Part shown: positions 8,767 through 18,521 of the stretch, piece by piece | Layout of the letters: each line of letters opens with the position of its first letter | How positions within the stretch are numbered: position 1 is the stretch's first letter | Assembly (NCBI GenBank): GCA_025041195.1 | Contig: JAKCFM010000001.1 | Coordinates: 2,046,001 to 2,110,000, forward strand | From: Halobacteriales archaeon YIM A00013 | Lineage (GTDB): Archaea; Halobacteriota; Halobacteria; Halobacteriales; Haloarculaceae | Length of the DNA stretch: 64,000 nucleotides | Reading direction: 5' to 3' | Notes under the pieces: generated by a model | Databases searched by the model: none | Told to the model about the DNA's origin: nothing | The model's input: only the letters and a program-made list of their open reading frames with translations | Program-made: the position numbers and the translations under genes

Positions 8767-8982
8767 TCACAGATCGGAATCGACATACAGCCGAACCAAT
8801 CCACATTCCGGACAGACGTACGGCACGACGGTCTCTTTTTCGTGCTGGCCGAGTTTTCCAAGCAATCCACTCCGGCGCTCGTCAGAGACGACTTTTAATC
8901 GATTCGCATGAGCTTCAGTTCGGAGCGTCAACTGATCGAGCGAGACACCACAGTCAGGACAGTGTCTGGACAGATCATCCAT
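8767..8982 (-). CDS. Small haloarchaeal zinc-finger protein
   Basis: A 71-residue protein with two CxxC knuckles, CPDCG at residues 8-12 and CPECG near the C-terminus, so it very likely binds one zinc ion. Haloarchaea carry many such CPxCG micro-proteins, and most have no assigned role. It lies convergent to the AAA ATPase (4-base gap) and upstream of fusA on its own strand. No helix-turn-helix or enzymatic motif is seen. Confidence 0.75.
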   Translation of the reverse strand: MDDLSRHCPDCGVSLDQLTLRTEAHANRLKVVSDERRSGLLGKLGQHEKETVVPYVCPECGLVRLYVDSDL

Positions 8983-9075
8983 ACCACACGTACGTAGCGG
9001 TCGCCATTAAGGATCACCCACCAATACCGCAAGCCGGCGGCTCAACAAATGAAAACCACACCCCGTGAGCGGGAG

Positions 9076-11268
9076 TTAGAAGTAATCGACAGTCACGGGA
9101 AGTTCGGTTTTCATGCCCTTGCGCTCGCGAATCTCCATGATCGTCTCTGTCTGGAGGTTGTCGGCCATCACCTGGAAACCGGCGTTTTCGGTGTTCCAGG
9201 AGGCACGACCCTCGGTTGCCGAGCGAATGTCGCTGGCAAAGCCGATCATTTCGTCCACTGGCGCAATTCCTTCGACGACCATCAGATCGCCTTCCTGATA
9301 CATGTCATCGACGCGGCCACGACGACCCTGCAGTTCGCCCGAAGCAGCGCCCATGTGCTCGTTCGGAACGTCAATGCGGACGTTCTGGATCGGCTCAAGC
9401 AGCGCAATCCGGCCGTCGATGAGCGCGTTGTGTGCGGCTTCACGAACTGCCGGGATCACCTGCGCCGGACCACGGTGGATGGCGTCCTCGTGGAGCTTGG
9501 CATCGTGCAGACGGATGAGTGAGCCTTCGACTGGCTCGGCTGCGAGTGGGCCATCATCGAGTGCCTCGCCGAGGCCTTCGATGACGAGCTCCATCGTCTC
9601 GTTGAGGTGCTGAATACCCTTCGTGTCATCGATGAGGATGTTTGCACCGTGGATGTGCTCAACGTTGAGCGCGGTGTCTTTGTCCATCCCAGCCTCCATG
9701 AGTGCCTCACGGCGCTCAAGCTCTGGCATGTCGTTGCTCGCATCGCCCATCTTCAACAGCTCGATCAGCTCTTCGCTGAGCGGCTGCACGCTGATGTAAA
9801 AGCGGTTGTGTCGGTTCGGAGAGATCCCCTCGACAACGTCGCTTGCATCGCGGGGGAACTCACGGAAGACAACGATCGGCTCACCAGTGGTAACCGGAAT
9901 GCCCTGATTGCGCTCGATACGCTGGGTGATCACTTCAAGGTGGAGCTCGCCCTGGCCGCTGATGAGGTGCTCGCCAGTGTCCTCGTTGATCTCGATCTTG
10001 ATCGTTGGGTCTTCTTTGGAAACCTGCCGGAGCGTTTCGATGAGTTTTGGCAGGTCGTCCATGTGCTGTGCCTCGACGGATTTCGTAATCACTGGCTCGG
10101 AGATGTGTTCGATCGACTCGAACGGCGTCATCTCGACGCTCGTGACCGTTGAGCCAGCGATCGAATCGCGCAGTCCAGTGACACAGGCAATATTACCGGC
10201 CGGAACGCGCTCGACCTCCTCGCGCTCGCCGCCCATGAAGATACCCACCGACTGGATGCGGTTCGTGCCGGCAGTGCCCGAAACGTAGAGATCCTGGCCG
10301 CGCTCAAGCGTCCCCGAGAACACACGCCCGGAGGCGATCTCACCGGCGTGGGGGTCCATGCCGATATCGGTGACCATGAAGACGACCTCGCCGTCCTCAT
10401 CGACGGCCTGCATCTGATTTGCGATGTCGCTGTCTGCATCGCCACGCCAGACGGTTGGGATACGCTCTGGCTGTGCATCGAGCGGGTTCGGGAAGTGCTC
10501 GGCAACCATATCCAGCACAACGTCCGAGAGCGGCGACTGCTCTTTTAGCTCACGGATGCCGTCCTCACCACTGCGGTTGTATTCGATGATGTCGCCGAAG
10601 TCGATGCCCGTTGCCTGCATCGATGGAAGCGAAACGGCCCAGTTGTACAGCGCCGAGCCAAAGGCGACGGTGCCGTCCTCGACGGAGACACGCCAGCCTT
10701 CCTCTTCGTATTTCTCCTCGGCCATGCCGCGAATGAGCTCGTTGACGTCCTGGATGACGCCCTGGAGACGCTGTTGCATCTCCTGGGGGCCTTCCTGAAG
10801 CTCGTTGATGAGCCGATCGACCTTGTTGATGAACAGTGCTGGCTTGACACCCTCGCGAAGCGCCTGTCTGACGACCGTCTCGGTCTGTGGCATCGTCCCT
10901 TCGACGGCGTCAACAACCACGAGCGCGCCGTCGACGGCACGCATCGCCCGCGTCACGTCGCCACCGAAGTCGACGTGGCCAGGCGTGTCGATAAGATTGA
11001 TGAGGTGGTTGGTGTCTTCCCATTCGTGGGTCATCGAAACGTTTGCTGCGTCGATGGTGATCCCACGTTCCTGTTCGTCTTCCTCGGTATCCATTGCCAA
11101 CTGCTCGCCAGCGAGATCCTCAGAGATCATTCCCGCACCCGCAAGCAGATTGTCAGTTAGCGTCGTCTTTCCGTGATCAATGTGGGCGGCGATCGCGATG
11201 TTCCGGATGTGATCCGGCTCGTCCATCAGTCGCTCACATTCCTGTACGATCTTCTTACGTCGGCCCAT
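9076..11268 (-). CDS. fusA: Translation elongation factor EF-2
   Basis: The 730-residue archaeal EF-2 GTPase that drives translocation. G1 is AHIDHGKT (residues 28-35), G3 is [11 protein letters not shown] and G4 is NKVD. The diphthamide target His is in the [13 protein letters not shown] segment of domain IV, and the C-terminal [16 protein letters not shown] region is typical. In many haloarchaea fusA lies close downstream of rpsL-rpsG. Here it is separated by about 7.5 kb of other genes and has its own promoter region. Confidence 0.99.
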   Translation of the reverse strand: MGRRKKIVQECERLMDEPDHIRNIAIAAHIDHGKTTLTDNLLAGAGMISEDLAGEQLAMDTEEDEQERGITIDAANVSMTHEWEDTNHLINLIDTPGHVDFGGDVTRAMRAVDGALVVVDAVEGTMPQTETVVRQALREGVKPALFINKVDRLINELQEGPQEMQQRLQGVIQDVNELIRGMAEEKYEEEGWRVSVEDGTVAFGSALYNWAVSLPSMQATGIDFGDIIEYNRSGEDGIRELKEQSPLSDVVLDMVAEHFPNPLDAQPERIPTVWRGDADSDIANQMQAVDEDGEVVFMVTDIGMDPHAGEIASGRVFSGTLERGQDLYVSGTAGTNRIQSVGIFMGGEREEVERVPAGNIACVTGLRDSIAGSTVTSVEMTPFESIEHISEPVITKSVEAQHMDDLPKLIETLRQVSKEDPTIKIEINEDTGEHLISGQGELHLEVITQRIERNQGIPVTTGEPIVVFREFPRDASDVVEGISPNRHNRFYISVQPLSEELIELLKMGDASNDMPELERREALMEAGMDKDTALNVEHIHGANILIDDTKGIQHLNETMELVIEGLGEALDDGPLAAEPVEGSLIRLHDAKLHEDAIHRGPAQVIPAVREAAHNALIDGRIALLEPIQNVRIDVPNEHMGAASGELQGRRGRVDDMYQEGDLMVVEGIAPVDEMIGFASDIRSATEGRASWNTENAGFQVMADNLQTETIMEIRERKGMKTELPVTVDYF

Positions 11269-11377
11269 TACCCCGCTATATCAGCAGGGCAGTGAAAAGC
11301 GTAGTGTTTCGGCTGAGCCCTGTGGATCCGGGTGGCAGAACCCACCACCCCGATTCCCAGAGCTGTTCGACGCCTGA

Positions 11378-12967
11378 TCACTCAATCGTGAGCGATCGAA
11401 GCCGACTCGCTGCGTATCGGTAGCCGCCGTACGAAACGACAATTGTAACGAACAGATACACCACCAGCAAGGACGTGCGTGCAGCTGTCAGTGAGCCCGA
11501 AACCACCAGCCCAGAGAGCCACAATCCAACACAGGTTCCCACCATGACGACTATTGTGTGGCCGAACAACACACCCAGTGACGGAACGAGGGTTACGGTG
11601 CCGAGGAGCTGGCGTTCTTCGTAGATCGGCTTGAATGCGCCCAGCCCGAACGCCAGTCCTGTGGACGGCACACAGAGTAGCAAGGTGACGACCGCAAATC
11701 GAATCGCCGTCTCTGCTGACGTTCCGTCTACGGTGGCAAACATCGACCCACAGATGACGAGCGGGGCGGAGACCACCAGTCCAGCGAGCACCCGCGCACG
11801 TAACCGAGTTTTTGCTCCAGCGGTCGTGACAAACAGAAGCTCACCCTGACGTCGGTCCTCACCCAGTGGGTTCAAACAGAACGCAACGCCTGCCAGCACG
11901 GTCGCAGCGATCATCAGCAGGTAAATAATCGGGATGTCGAGCTCTCCTAGTGATAACAGTCCAGCGTAGAACAGCAACGAGAGCTCTACCAGCAATGCAT
12001 GGGTCAGTTGTTGTGGATCTCGTGTTGCCACCAGGAGATGCCTCCACGCGAGATGGCCAGCTCGAAACGCATTCACTGGCCACGGAGGGTTGAATCCACC
12101 CGCCAAAAAGCGCCGGTGCCCACGAATTCGTTCCGGTGGATCGCGGAGTAAAAACGCCCGCGCCTGGCGCGTTCCTGTAGCCACACCGACTGGTATCGAG
12201 AACACGAATACGGCCAGCAGCACCAGCCCACTCAGTAGTGGACCAGTCGATATCTCAGTCCCAGCAAACGCAAGCGCCCCGTAGGAGTAGATCGGCTCAA
12301 ACACGACCGAGCCGGCCAGCGCTGTGAGCATTTCAGGACGGATGCCAAAAATATCCACGGGCAATAAAATGAACAGACAGAACACGAATCCAAATAGCAA
12401 GACGAGTTTCAGTAGCAACTGCACGACCGGTCGATTGCGGACATGACGAGCCACCCAGACACCAATCGTGTAGCCCCAGACGGCCGCCCACCCAAGTAGG
12501 ACGACCATGAGCACGACAGCTGTGAGAATTACCGACGGCGTTTCAACGCCAGCAAGGAACGTCAGCATGAACAGGAAAATCGGCCCAATCCACCAGAGAC
12601 CGAGCGGATACGCAATCGAACAGAGAATCCCGAACATTGCTGCCCGTGGATGGATGATCGTTAGCTCGGTAGAGTGTATTTCGTACTGTGCAGTGCCGTA
12701 TCCTGCCCAGATCGCAACCAATCCAGCCAGAACGACCGGTAGCAGTGTCAGCAGTACGCCACCGTACGGAATATCACCAACTGATCCGAGACCGGTGCCG
12801 GCCGCGTACGCGTTCGGTAGCCGGGGACCCAACGCCACGAGATAGACGATACTCCAAATGGCGAACTTGAGCTGACGGCGGCGATCGCGCTTGATACCAC
12901 GAATGTCAAGGCGTCGTTCCTTTTTGGCGATCCAGAGCGCCTGTGCAATATCTGTTCGGAAGGACAT
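11378..12967 (-). CDS. ABC-2-type transporter permease (second membrane subunit)
   Basis: A 529-residue polytopic membrane protein with about a dozen hydrophobic segments, read as a haloarchaeal NatB/ABC-2-like permease. The ATG at 12967 is chosen because it overlaps the stop codon of the preceding permease (TAATG). An in-frame start further upstream would lie inside that gene. It begins MSFRTDIAQALWIAKKERR, a cytoplasmic amphipathic segment also seen at the start of its neighbour (MNWREDLRTGSMIANAELRR), so the two permeases are diverged paralogs that likely form a heterodimer. The substrate is unknown. Confidence 0.8.
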   Translation of the reverse strand: MSFRTDIAQALWIAKKERRLDIRGIKRDRRRQLKFAIWSIVYLVALGPRLPNAYAAGTGLGSVGDIPYGGVLLTLLPVVLAGLVAIWAGYGTAQYEIHSTELTIIHPRAAMFGILCSIAYPLGLWWIGPIFLFMLTFLAGVETPSVILTAVVLMVVLLGWAAVWGYTIGVWVARHVRNRPVVQLLLKLVLLFGFVFCLFILLPVDIFGIRPEMLTALAGSVVFEPIYSYGALAFAGTEISTGPLLSGLVLLAVFVFSIPVGVATGTRQARAFLLRDPPERIRGHRRFLAGGFNPPWPVNAFRAGHLAWRHLLVATRDPQQLTHALLVELSLLFYAGLLSLGELDIPIIYLLMIAATVLAGVAFCLNPLGEDRRQGELLFVTTAGAKTRLRARVLAGLVVSAPLVICGSMFATVDGTSAETAIRFAVVTLLLCVPSTGLAFGLGAFKPIYEERQLLGTVTLVPSLGVLFGHTIVVMVGTCVGLWLSGLVVSGSLTAARTSLLVVYLFVTIVVSYGGYRYAASRLRSLTIE

Positions 12968-14577
12968 TATCCAATCACCGCCGCAAGCGTGAGCGATTCG
13001 AATCGCCGAACGGCCGATCGATAGGAAGCCAGGGCGGGACCGATAACCACCGCGCTGTAGCACACCAGCCCACCTACGACTACCGGCGTCACCGTCAGCC
13101 AGCCAGAGAGCACCAGCCAGAGCACCACAACGCCGATCGTCGCGCCGTCCCAGACGGTGAACAGGAAGACGATCTGGGCTGCTATCGATGGGGTGACCGT
13201 CTCAGTTCCCCACTCCTGGGTGGTGGCACTCGAAGGCATCGCCGCCCCCAATCCAGTGGAAAACAGCGCCGCCGCCAGACAGAAGCCGCTGCCAACGGGC
13301 CACAGCAGAACGAACGACCGAAGGTCGAGGCCGATGGAAAGCGCAAGCAGTCCCACGCTGGTGAGAACGACCACTCCAGCCGTCGTGGCGCCGATGACAC
13401 GCCCGCGAAGCAGCGTCCGTGGAGAGAGCCGGGTAAGCAACACGAGCGGGAGCTGCTCTGTGAGCTCCCCGATCGGGTTGAGGACGAACAGCTCCCCAGA
13501 CACCACGGTCGCCAGTATCACGCCACCGAGCGCGAGTAGCAGACCGTGCTCACTTGTTGGGGCGTTGGTGAAGACGCCCGCGAACGGCGCGACCGCGGTG
13601 AACGCAGAGAAGACGTGGCCGTGATTTCGCGGTGCGCGAATCGCCCGAACGAGTGCGCCCCACGCGACGAATCCTGCGGGCGACCAGCTGAATGGGACGG
13701 GCGGCGAGAACCCACCAGTCGTGACGTGTGACCGATTCGTGGTTCGTTGATCGTCGACCAGCCAGTGCTGGGTAGCAAGCCTGGTGGAAATCGAGAGTGC
13801 GAGTGGCGTGCTCACGATCACGACCAGTCCAACGATGAGCGGACCACTTCCAATCGGGGTTGCGAACGGCGTGGCGATGAAGGCAAGCTGCGCGTACGCA
13901 AACAGCGGTTTGATGGCGATCGTCTCTGGTGACAGCGCTGTAATGGCCCCGGTGAAACGACTGACGTACAGCTGCGAACCGAATGCCACAACGAGAAAGA
14001 CGAGCACACCACCCACCGCGAGCAACCGGCGATCGAACTGGAGCCGATCGTCAAGCACGAGCAGTCCCATTCCACCGACGTAGCCAACGACGATCGTCCA
14101 CCAGAACAGTGGCGTTCCAACCAGAAACGCAGTCAATCCGAGCCAGGGAACGCCAGCACCAACACCGAACGCTGTGAAGAGCACGCAACCGATCACACCG
14201 ACGGTGACCAGCTGTCGGACCCACTCCGCACCGATGAGACCGATCACCACCGCACGCGGATGGACAGTGCTCAACACGAGTGCATCCTGATCGATCGCCC
14301 CGACGGCACTCACCGTTCGATAGACCGAGAGAATAAGGAGGCCGATCGTGACCAGCGTGACCCACCCGGCCACCGGTGGAAGTGCAGTACTCGCTCGCAC
14401 GCTCTCACCCTTCCCAACGAGAACCGGGAACAACACCGAAACCGGAAGGAGCACACTCACACCGATGACGACAGCTTCTGCGAGGCGGCGGCGATCACTG
14501 GTGATCGAGCGGACCGAACGGCGCAGCTCAGCGTTCGCGATCATCGATCCCGTCCGCAGATCCTCACGCCAGTTCAT
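12967..14577 (-). CDS. ABC-2-type transporter permease (first membrane subunit)
   Basis: A 536-residue membrane protein rich in Val/Leu/Gly stretches, with roughly twelve predicted spans in two halves separated by a soluble loop near residues 270-300 (TRLATQHWLVDDQRTTNRSHVTTGG). It overlaps the ATPase stop by 4 bases at its start and shares one base with the next permease at its end. The operon order ATPase-permease-permease matches NatA/NatB-type exporters. Substrate not deducible. Confidence 0.8.
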   Translation of the reverse strand: MNWREDLRTGSMIANAELRRSVRSITSDRRRLAEAVVIGVSVLLPVSVLFPVLVGKGESVRASTALPPVAGWVTLVTIGLLILSVYRTVSAVGAIDQDALVLSTVHPRAVVIGLIGAEWVRQLVTVGVIGCVLFTAFGVGAGVPWLGLTAFLVGTPLFWWTIVVGYVGGMGLLVLDDRLQFDRRLLAVGGVLVFLVVAFGSQLYVSRFTGAITALSPETIAIKPLFAYAQLAFIATPFATPIGSGPLIVGLVVIVSTPLALSISTRLATQHWLVDDQRTTNRSHVTTGGFSPPVPFSWSPAGFVAWGALVRAIRAPRNHGHVFSAFTAVAPFAGVFTNAPTSEHGLLLALGGVILATVVSGELFVLNPIGELTEQLPLVLLTRLSPRTLLRGRVIGATTAGVVVLTSVGLLALSIGLDLRSFVLLWPVGSGFCLAAALFSTGLGAAMPSSATTQEWGTETVTPSIAAQIVFLFTVWDGATIGVVVLWLVLSGWLTVTPVVVGGLVCYSAVVIGPALASYRSAVRRFESLTLAAVIG

Positions 14578-15323
14578 CGGTTGGCCATGGGCTCGCTCGT
14601 CACGGCCAGGAACGCATCCTCAAGCGTCGCGTCGCCGTCGGCCTCTGCCCGCTCGGTTACGGCATCCGGACTTCCTTCGGCGACGAGTTCGCCGTCATAC
14701 AGCACGCCAATCGTGTCTGCGAGCTCCTCTACGACCGGCAGGATGTGTGTTGATAAAAACACGGTCGTGCCCGCCTCGCTGAGTTGGGCGATCGATTCTT
14801 TGAGCTGGCGAGCCGCCCGTGGATCGAGACCTGCGGTCGGTTCGTCGAGCAACAACACCGGCGGATCGTGAAGAATCGTCTGGATGTACGCTACCTTCTG
14901 TTTCATTCCGGTGGAGTAGCCACTGATCCGCCGGTCGGCATCCTCGATAAGATCGAATTGGGCAAGCAGTTCTTCGATACGCTCTGCGGTTCGGTCGGCG
15001 TCGAGCATTCGCAACCCGACGACGTATTCGAGCTGCTCACGCCCACTGAACTCACCGTACAGCGGTGGACTCTCAGGGAGATAGCCGACGATATCGGCGA
15101 TCGAACGGCGATCGCCCACCGGCGTCCCACTGAGGCTGGCAGTACCACTCGTGGGGTCTGAAAGCCCCGTCAACAGCCGCATAGTTGTCGTTTTCCCCGC
15201 GCCGTTTGGCCCAAGAAAGCCGTAGATAGTTCCGGCCTCGATCGAGAGATCTAAGGACTGGAGCGCAACCGTGTTCCCGTAGGTCTTCCGAAGGGCGTCG
15301 GTTTCGATAGCAGGAGGACACAT
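14574..15323 (-). CDS. ABC transporter ATP-binding protein
   Basis: A 249-residue ABC ATPase of the NatA/CcmA export type. Walker A is GPNGAGKTT (about residues 38-46), the Q-loop is followed by YLPESPPLYGEFSGREQL, the signature is SGYSTGMKQK, Walker B is PVLLLDEPTAGLD and the switch His is in STHILP. It powers the two membrane subunits encoded downstream with overlapping starts. The gene faces away from the CPBP protease gene; the 217-base gap between them holds both promoters. Confidence 0.95.
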   Translation of the reverse strand: MCPPAIETDALRKTYGNTVALQSLDLSIEAGTIYGFLGPNGAGKTTTMRLLTGLSDPTSGTASLSGTPVGDRRSIADIVGYLPESPPLYGEFSGREQLEYVVGLRMLDADRTAERIEELLAQFDLIEDADRRISGYSTGMKQKVAYIQTILHDPPVLLLDEPTAGLDPRAARQLKESIAQLSEAGTTVFLSTHILPVVEELADTIGVLYDGELVAEGSPDAVTERAEADGDATLEDAFLAVTSEPMANR

Positions 15324-15540
15324 TGAATGTGCCGAACGGTTCTGTTCGCAGGCATATCAGTTGTGATGGTTTCAGATGAATGCAATGGATAGCGCCACCC
15401 GCCTAGAAATGATTCGAAGAAAACGTCGTTCACTTCCGAAACTATCGGCAGAGATTAATACGATTCACTGTCAGGTGCGTCCTGTATATGGAGATTCAAC
15501 AGCACTGCTTTCACACCAGAGGAAAAGACCTGTGAGTGGG

Positions 15541-16287
15541 ATGGTTCCCACACTGTCCACTCCGTTCGGTGGGCGGTCTCGCATCGCTGCCACAGCTGGG
15601 GCGCTCAGCGTTGCTGTTGGTGGATTCATCGCAGGGCTGCTCGGAATCGAACTCCTTGGAGTTGTTTTGCCCGCATGGATCTGGGACACGGTCGCAGTTC
15701 GAATTGCAGCCCAGCACCAGATCCAGTTTGGATTCGCACTGTTCGGGGGAGCGCTGCTCTACTTCCATACGAGCCCTGATCGACTGTGCCGAATTCAGTG
15801 GCCCACGCTCGGAGATGTCGCCTGGATCGTCGTGTTACCGCCGCTAATAGTAATTAGTGGAGGAGTAGTCACACCGGCGCTTTCTGCGATTGGTCTCTCA
15901 CCGCCGTCTGTGGGCAGTACTGGTGCCATCGATTTGGCCACAAATCCTTCGCTCTGGCCACTCGCGTTCGTCGTCAAATATCTGTTTGCCGCTCCGGCCG
16001 AGGAGTTACTCTATCGCGGAATCGTCCAGGGATTTCTTCGCCCGGCGTTCGACAGACTCGGCGTTGTTCTCATCAGCGGGCTGCTGTTCGGACTGTTGCA
16101 TCTGCTCGTTGGAATCATTCAGCCTGGGGTTGGTTTCGAAAGTGCGCTGTACTGGGGACTCTCGACGACCGTTCCAGGTATAATCTGGGGATATGCATAC
16201 GAGCGAACGGAGAATCTTCTCGTCACTATTACAGCACACGCGATGGCATGGACGGTTCCACTGGGAATTCTCACGCCGTTCGTCTAG
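15541..16287 (+). CDS. CPBP-family intramembrane metalloprotease
   Basis: A 248-residue membrane protein with the CPBP (CAAX protease and bacteriocin-processing) signature: AAPAEELLYRGIVQGF, then LLFGLLHLLVGI, and a final TITAHAMAWT with the third metal ligand. About seven spans are predicted. The start at 15541 (MVPTLSTPFGG) is chosen because the 55 codons before it in the same frame have no hydrophobic or conserved character; a GTG at 15532 is an alternative. Related proteins cleave prenylated proteins or peptides, and its substrate here is unknown. It is divergent from the ABC exporter, which might export or depend on a processed peptide, but that is speculation. Confidence 0.8.
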   Translation: MVPTLSTPFGGRSRIAATAGALSVAVGGFIAGLLGIELLGVVLPAWIWDTVAVRIAAQHQIQFGFALFGGALLYFHTSPDRLCRIQWPTLGDVAWIVVLPPLIVISGGVVTPALSAIGLSPPSVGSTGAIDLATNPSLWPLAFVVKYLFAAPAEELLYRGIVQGFLRPAFDRLGVVLISGLLFGLLHLLVGIIQPGVGFESALYWGLSTTVPGIIWGYAYERTENLLVTITAHAMAWTVPLGILTPFV

Positions 16288-16393
16288 AGTGCTCAGTATT
16301 CTACCAAGTTGAAGATGATTTGAACAACTTTCTTTCACCAATATATCCTTCGACACAAGAGTCATGATAGTTGCGCGCATGATATTTATACAC

Positions 16394-17137
16394 ATGGACC
16401 TCCGTGTGCTAGGCGATGGTCCCTCAGAGCCGTTTTTGAGCGCCAGAGATCTCTTCGAAACGGAGTACGATCTCGAAAAAAGCGTCCGGGTTCGGCTTCA
16501 GGATGATCCCGACGAACGAACCTGGACAACGCAGCGAGATGAGTATCACCTGTTGAACATGGCCACAACGACAGCAACCAGTGCGATGGCTCGCGAGCTC
16601 GCCCTCCACGAGTTTTCGCACATGCACCGCAACGAACAGGCTCACCCCTCACACACGCAGTCGACCACAGAAGCCGTTTATCTCGCGCTCGCAGGCCGAA
16701 CGATCGATCGCCAGACGCTGACCCACTGTTATCAGATCGCCAATCACATGAAAGACATCTACGCCGACGACATCACGCTCGCCATCTCGCCGGCGAATAA
16801 GCTCATCACGTTTCTCGAATCAGCGCTCGCAAGCGCCGTCCGCAACCGGGCACGATCAGTGCCGAGCATGTGGACGCGATGGTCCACCGCCGCCGACCCG
16901 AATATTACGGCCGTGAATGCGGCGTTTGCACTCGCACTGTGTGAACGCCATTCGCTGGTCGGCGCTGACCACCTCCTCTACGATCTGGCACACGCCGCTG
17001 CCAATGACGCGCCGAATATTGATATAACGGCGTTCAAAGACGCGTTCCGGTCGCTCTCGATTGATCCTGAAAAAAGCGAATACAAACAGACGCTGATGGA
17101 CGTCACTCGGCGATACGCGGAGTGTACGTCCACTTGA
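16394..17137 (+). CDS. Conserved haloarchaeal HExxH protein (DUF5781-like)
   Basis: A 247-residue soluble protein. It opens MDLRVLGDGPSEPFLSARDLFE and has LALHEFSHM (an HExxH zinc-protease-type motif, around residue 80), followed by GRTIDRQTLTHCYQIANHMKDIYADD. I recall a haloarchaeal family, DUF5781, of this look near the S7-EF-2 genes in other species. Activity is unproven. The start at ATG 16394 is preferred because conservation begins there. The last codons abut the end of the IS element; the final residues (YAECTST) may have been altered by the insertion. Confidence 0.7.
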   Translation: MDLRVLGDGPSEPFLSARDLFETEYDLEKSVRVRLQDDPDERTWTTQRDEYHLLNMATTTATSAMARELALHEFSHMHRNEQAHPSHTQSTTEAVYLALAGRTIDRQTLTHCYQIANHMKDIYADDITLAISPANKLITFLESALASAVRNRARSVPSMWTRWSTAADPNITAVNAAFALALCERHSLVGADHLLYDLAHAAANDAPNIDITAFKDAFRSLSIDPEKSEYKQTLMDVTRRYAECTST

Positions 17138-17163
17138 CATCCTCCTCGGCGATACGCGGAGAG
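17109..17163. repeat. 17-bp direct repeat across gene end and IS end
   Basis: CTCGGCGATACGCGGAG occurs in the last codons of the HExxH gene (from about 17109) and again inside the IS right end (from about 17146), roughly 37 bases apart. Similarity continues weakly afterwards (both followed within a few bases by TACGTCC). One copy is coding, the other is in the noncoding end of the element. Confidence 0.7.
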
Positions 17164-17228
17164 GGACTACGTCCCTCAGGCAGTCGTGTATAGCCCGACG
17201 ACGACGTGGGATCCCAGGCTTTGGGATA
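17138..17228 (-). ncRNA. Putative TnpB guide RNA (omega RNA) scaffold
   Basis: In known TnpB elements the RNA guide is transcribed from the 3' end of tnpB through the right end, with the guide read from the flanking DNA. The region past the tnpB stop shows a palindrome (TGGGATCCCA, 17208-17217), a perfect 7-bp hairpin with 3-base loop (17161-17177) and a terminal imperfect hairpin, as expected. The guide would then be the complement of the 3' end of the HExxH gene. Inferred from the family, not from any direct evidence here. Confidence 0.45.
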
Positions 17229-18521
17229 TTATGGTTTGCAGCCGAGTTGTTCTTGTGGGTGAAATGCACCCGTTGGTGGATCGAACAGTCGGACTGTTGG
17301 CTGTGCCAAGCAGCCGTTATCCCTATCCAGTCGGTCAAAGGCGTCTGGATTCGGGAGTAGCGTTTGTCTGATGTTCTCTGCCCCGTTCACGTCGGCGTTT
17401 TGTGTCCGGCCACACTCGGTGCAGTGATAGAGCCCCCTGTAAACGCGTTGGGAACCGTCAATGTGTCCACACACTGAGCACATTTTTGACGTGTTGCGTT
17501 CTGAGTCAACGATCACGTCGATTCCGGCGGCTTCGCCCTTGTATTCGAGCAAGCCGATGAGTTTGGAGAACGCCCAGCCGTGGAGTCGTTTGTTGCCGTG
17601 CCGACCCCAGCTTCGTCCCTCACCGTTCTCTTTGGACCGAATGCCACCCAGATCACCAACACGAAGCCGCCCAACGTTGCGCTTGATACATCGGGAGATG
17701 ATGTCCTTCGAGAGAACATGAAGGAGATACCGACGACGACGCTTCAGGCTCCGTTTGGCCCACCGAGCGGTGTTTGAGAGACCATTGTCTCCTTCACAGT
17801 CGTACTCGATTTGTTTGAAGTAGTGTTTGGCTTCTTTCAGCGCTCCACCAGGATACAGCAGTGACTCATCACCAAACGAAATTACGGCAATGTTGTTAAT
17901 ACCAAGATCGACGCCAGCTATTTCCTCACCACGACCGTCAGGAACTTGCTTAGCGACATCACAGACGATGTGTAACTCCCATTCACCACCGGTCCAGACT
18001 GCTCGCACCTGTTGGATTGACACTGAGTCAGCTGAAAGGTCTACGTTTGGGGGTGTCTTGTAGTCGCACAACACGTAGTCGTACCGATTTGTTTTCAGGT
18101 TGCTACCTTTCGAGAGCCGGAGGTAGTCGTGTTTCTCATCGTGTCTGATTGCATCCTTCTTGAACGTAATCGTTGACCGCGGATGTTCATCACCCTGTTT
18201 GCGGTAGCCGGGTGGATTTGCCTGCTCGTTGCCCTGATTGCGGTGTTCGTACCAACTCTCGAACGCCTCACCAAGCTCTGCGAGAACTTGCTGACTTGAT
18301 TGCGAATGAAGATCACCATAGCGTTCGTGTTTCTTGAGGTACTTCTGGAGGTCAAACGCGGAGGGAATCTGTCCGCAGCCATTCCACACTCGATCGACCG
18401 TCCACCGCCCGACGTTCCAGAGTTTCGAGGCAGCAATCCCAAGCGCATCCAATTCGTCCGATACCTGCGGGTGATTCCGAATGGAAGCCCGATAGGTCCG
18501 CCGGACAGATTGAATCGCCAT
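17229..18521 (-). CDS. tnpB: TnpB, RNA-guided endonuclease of an IS200/IS605-family element
   Basis: A 430-residue full-length TnpB/OrfB. The RuvC-like nuclease motifs are present: GVDLGINNIA (first Asp), the VDSERNTSKMCSVCGH region, and DVNGAENI with the last Asp. A zinc ribbon is formed by CSVCGH and YHCTECG. The N-terminal helix-rich region (SQQVLAELGEAFESWYEHR, then PPGYRKQGDEHPRSTITFK) is typical. The reading frame is intact and the catalytic residues look complete, so it may be active. The AT-rich upstream region (18522-18560) provides a promoter. Confidence 0.93.
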   Translation of the reverse strand: MAIQSVRRTYRASIRNHPQVSDELDALGIAASKLWNVGRWTVDRVWNGCGQIPSAFDLQKYLKKHERYGDLHSQSSQQVLAELGEAFESWYEHRNQGNEQANPPGYRKQGDEHPRSTITFKKDAIRHDEKHDYLRLSKGSNLKTNRYDYVLCDYKTPPNVDLSADSVSIQQVRAVWTGGEWELHIVCDVAKQVPDGRGEEIAGVDLGINNIAVISFGDESLLYPGGALKEAKHYFKQIEYDCEGDNGLSNTARWAKRSLKRRRRYLLHVLSKDIISRCIKRNVGRLRVGDLGGIRSKENGEGRSWGRHGNKRLHGWAFSKLIGLLEYKGEAAGIDVIVDSERNTSKMCSVCGHIDGSQRVYRGLYHCTECGRTQNADVNGAENIRQTLLPNPDAFDRLDRDNGCLAQPTVRLFDPPTGAFHPQEQLGCKP

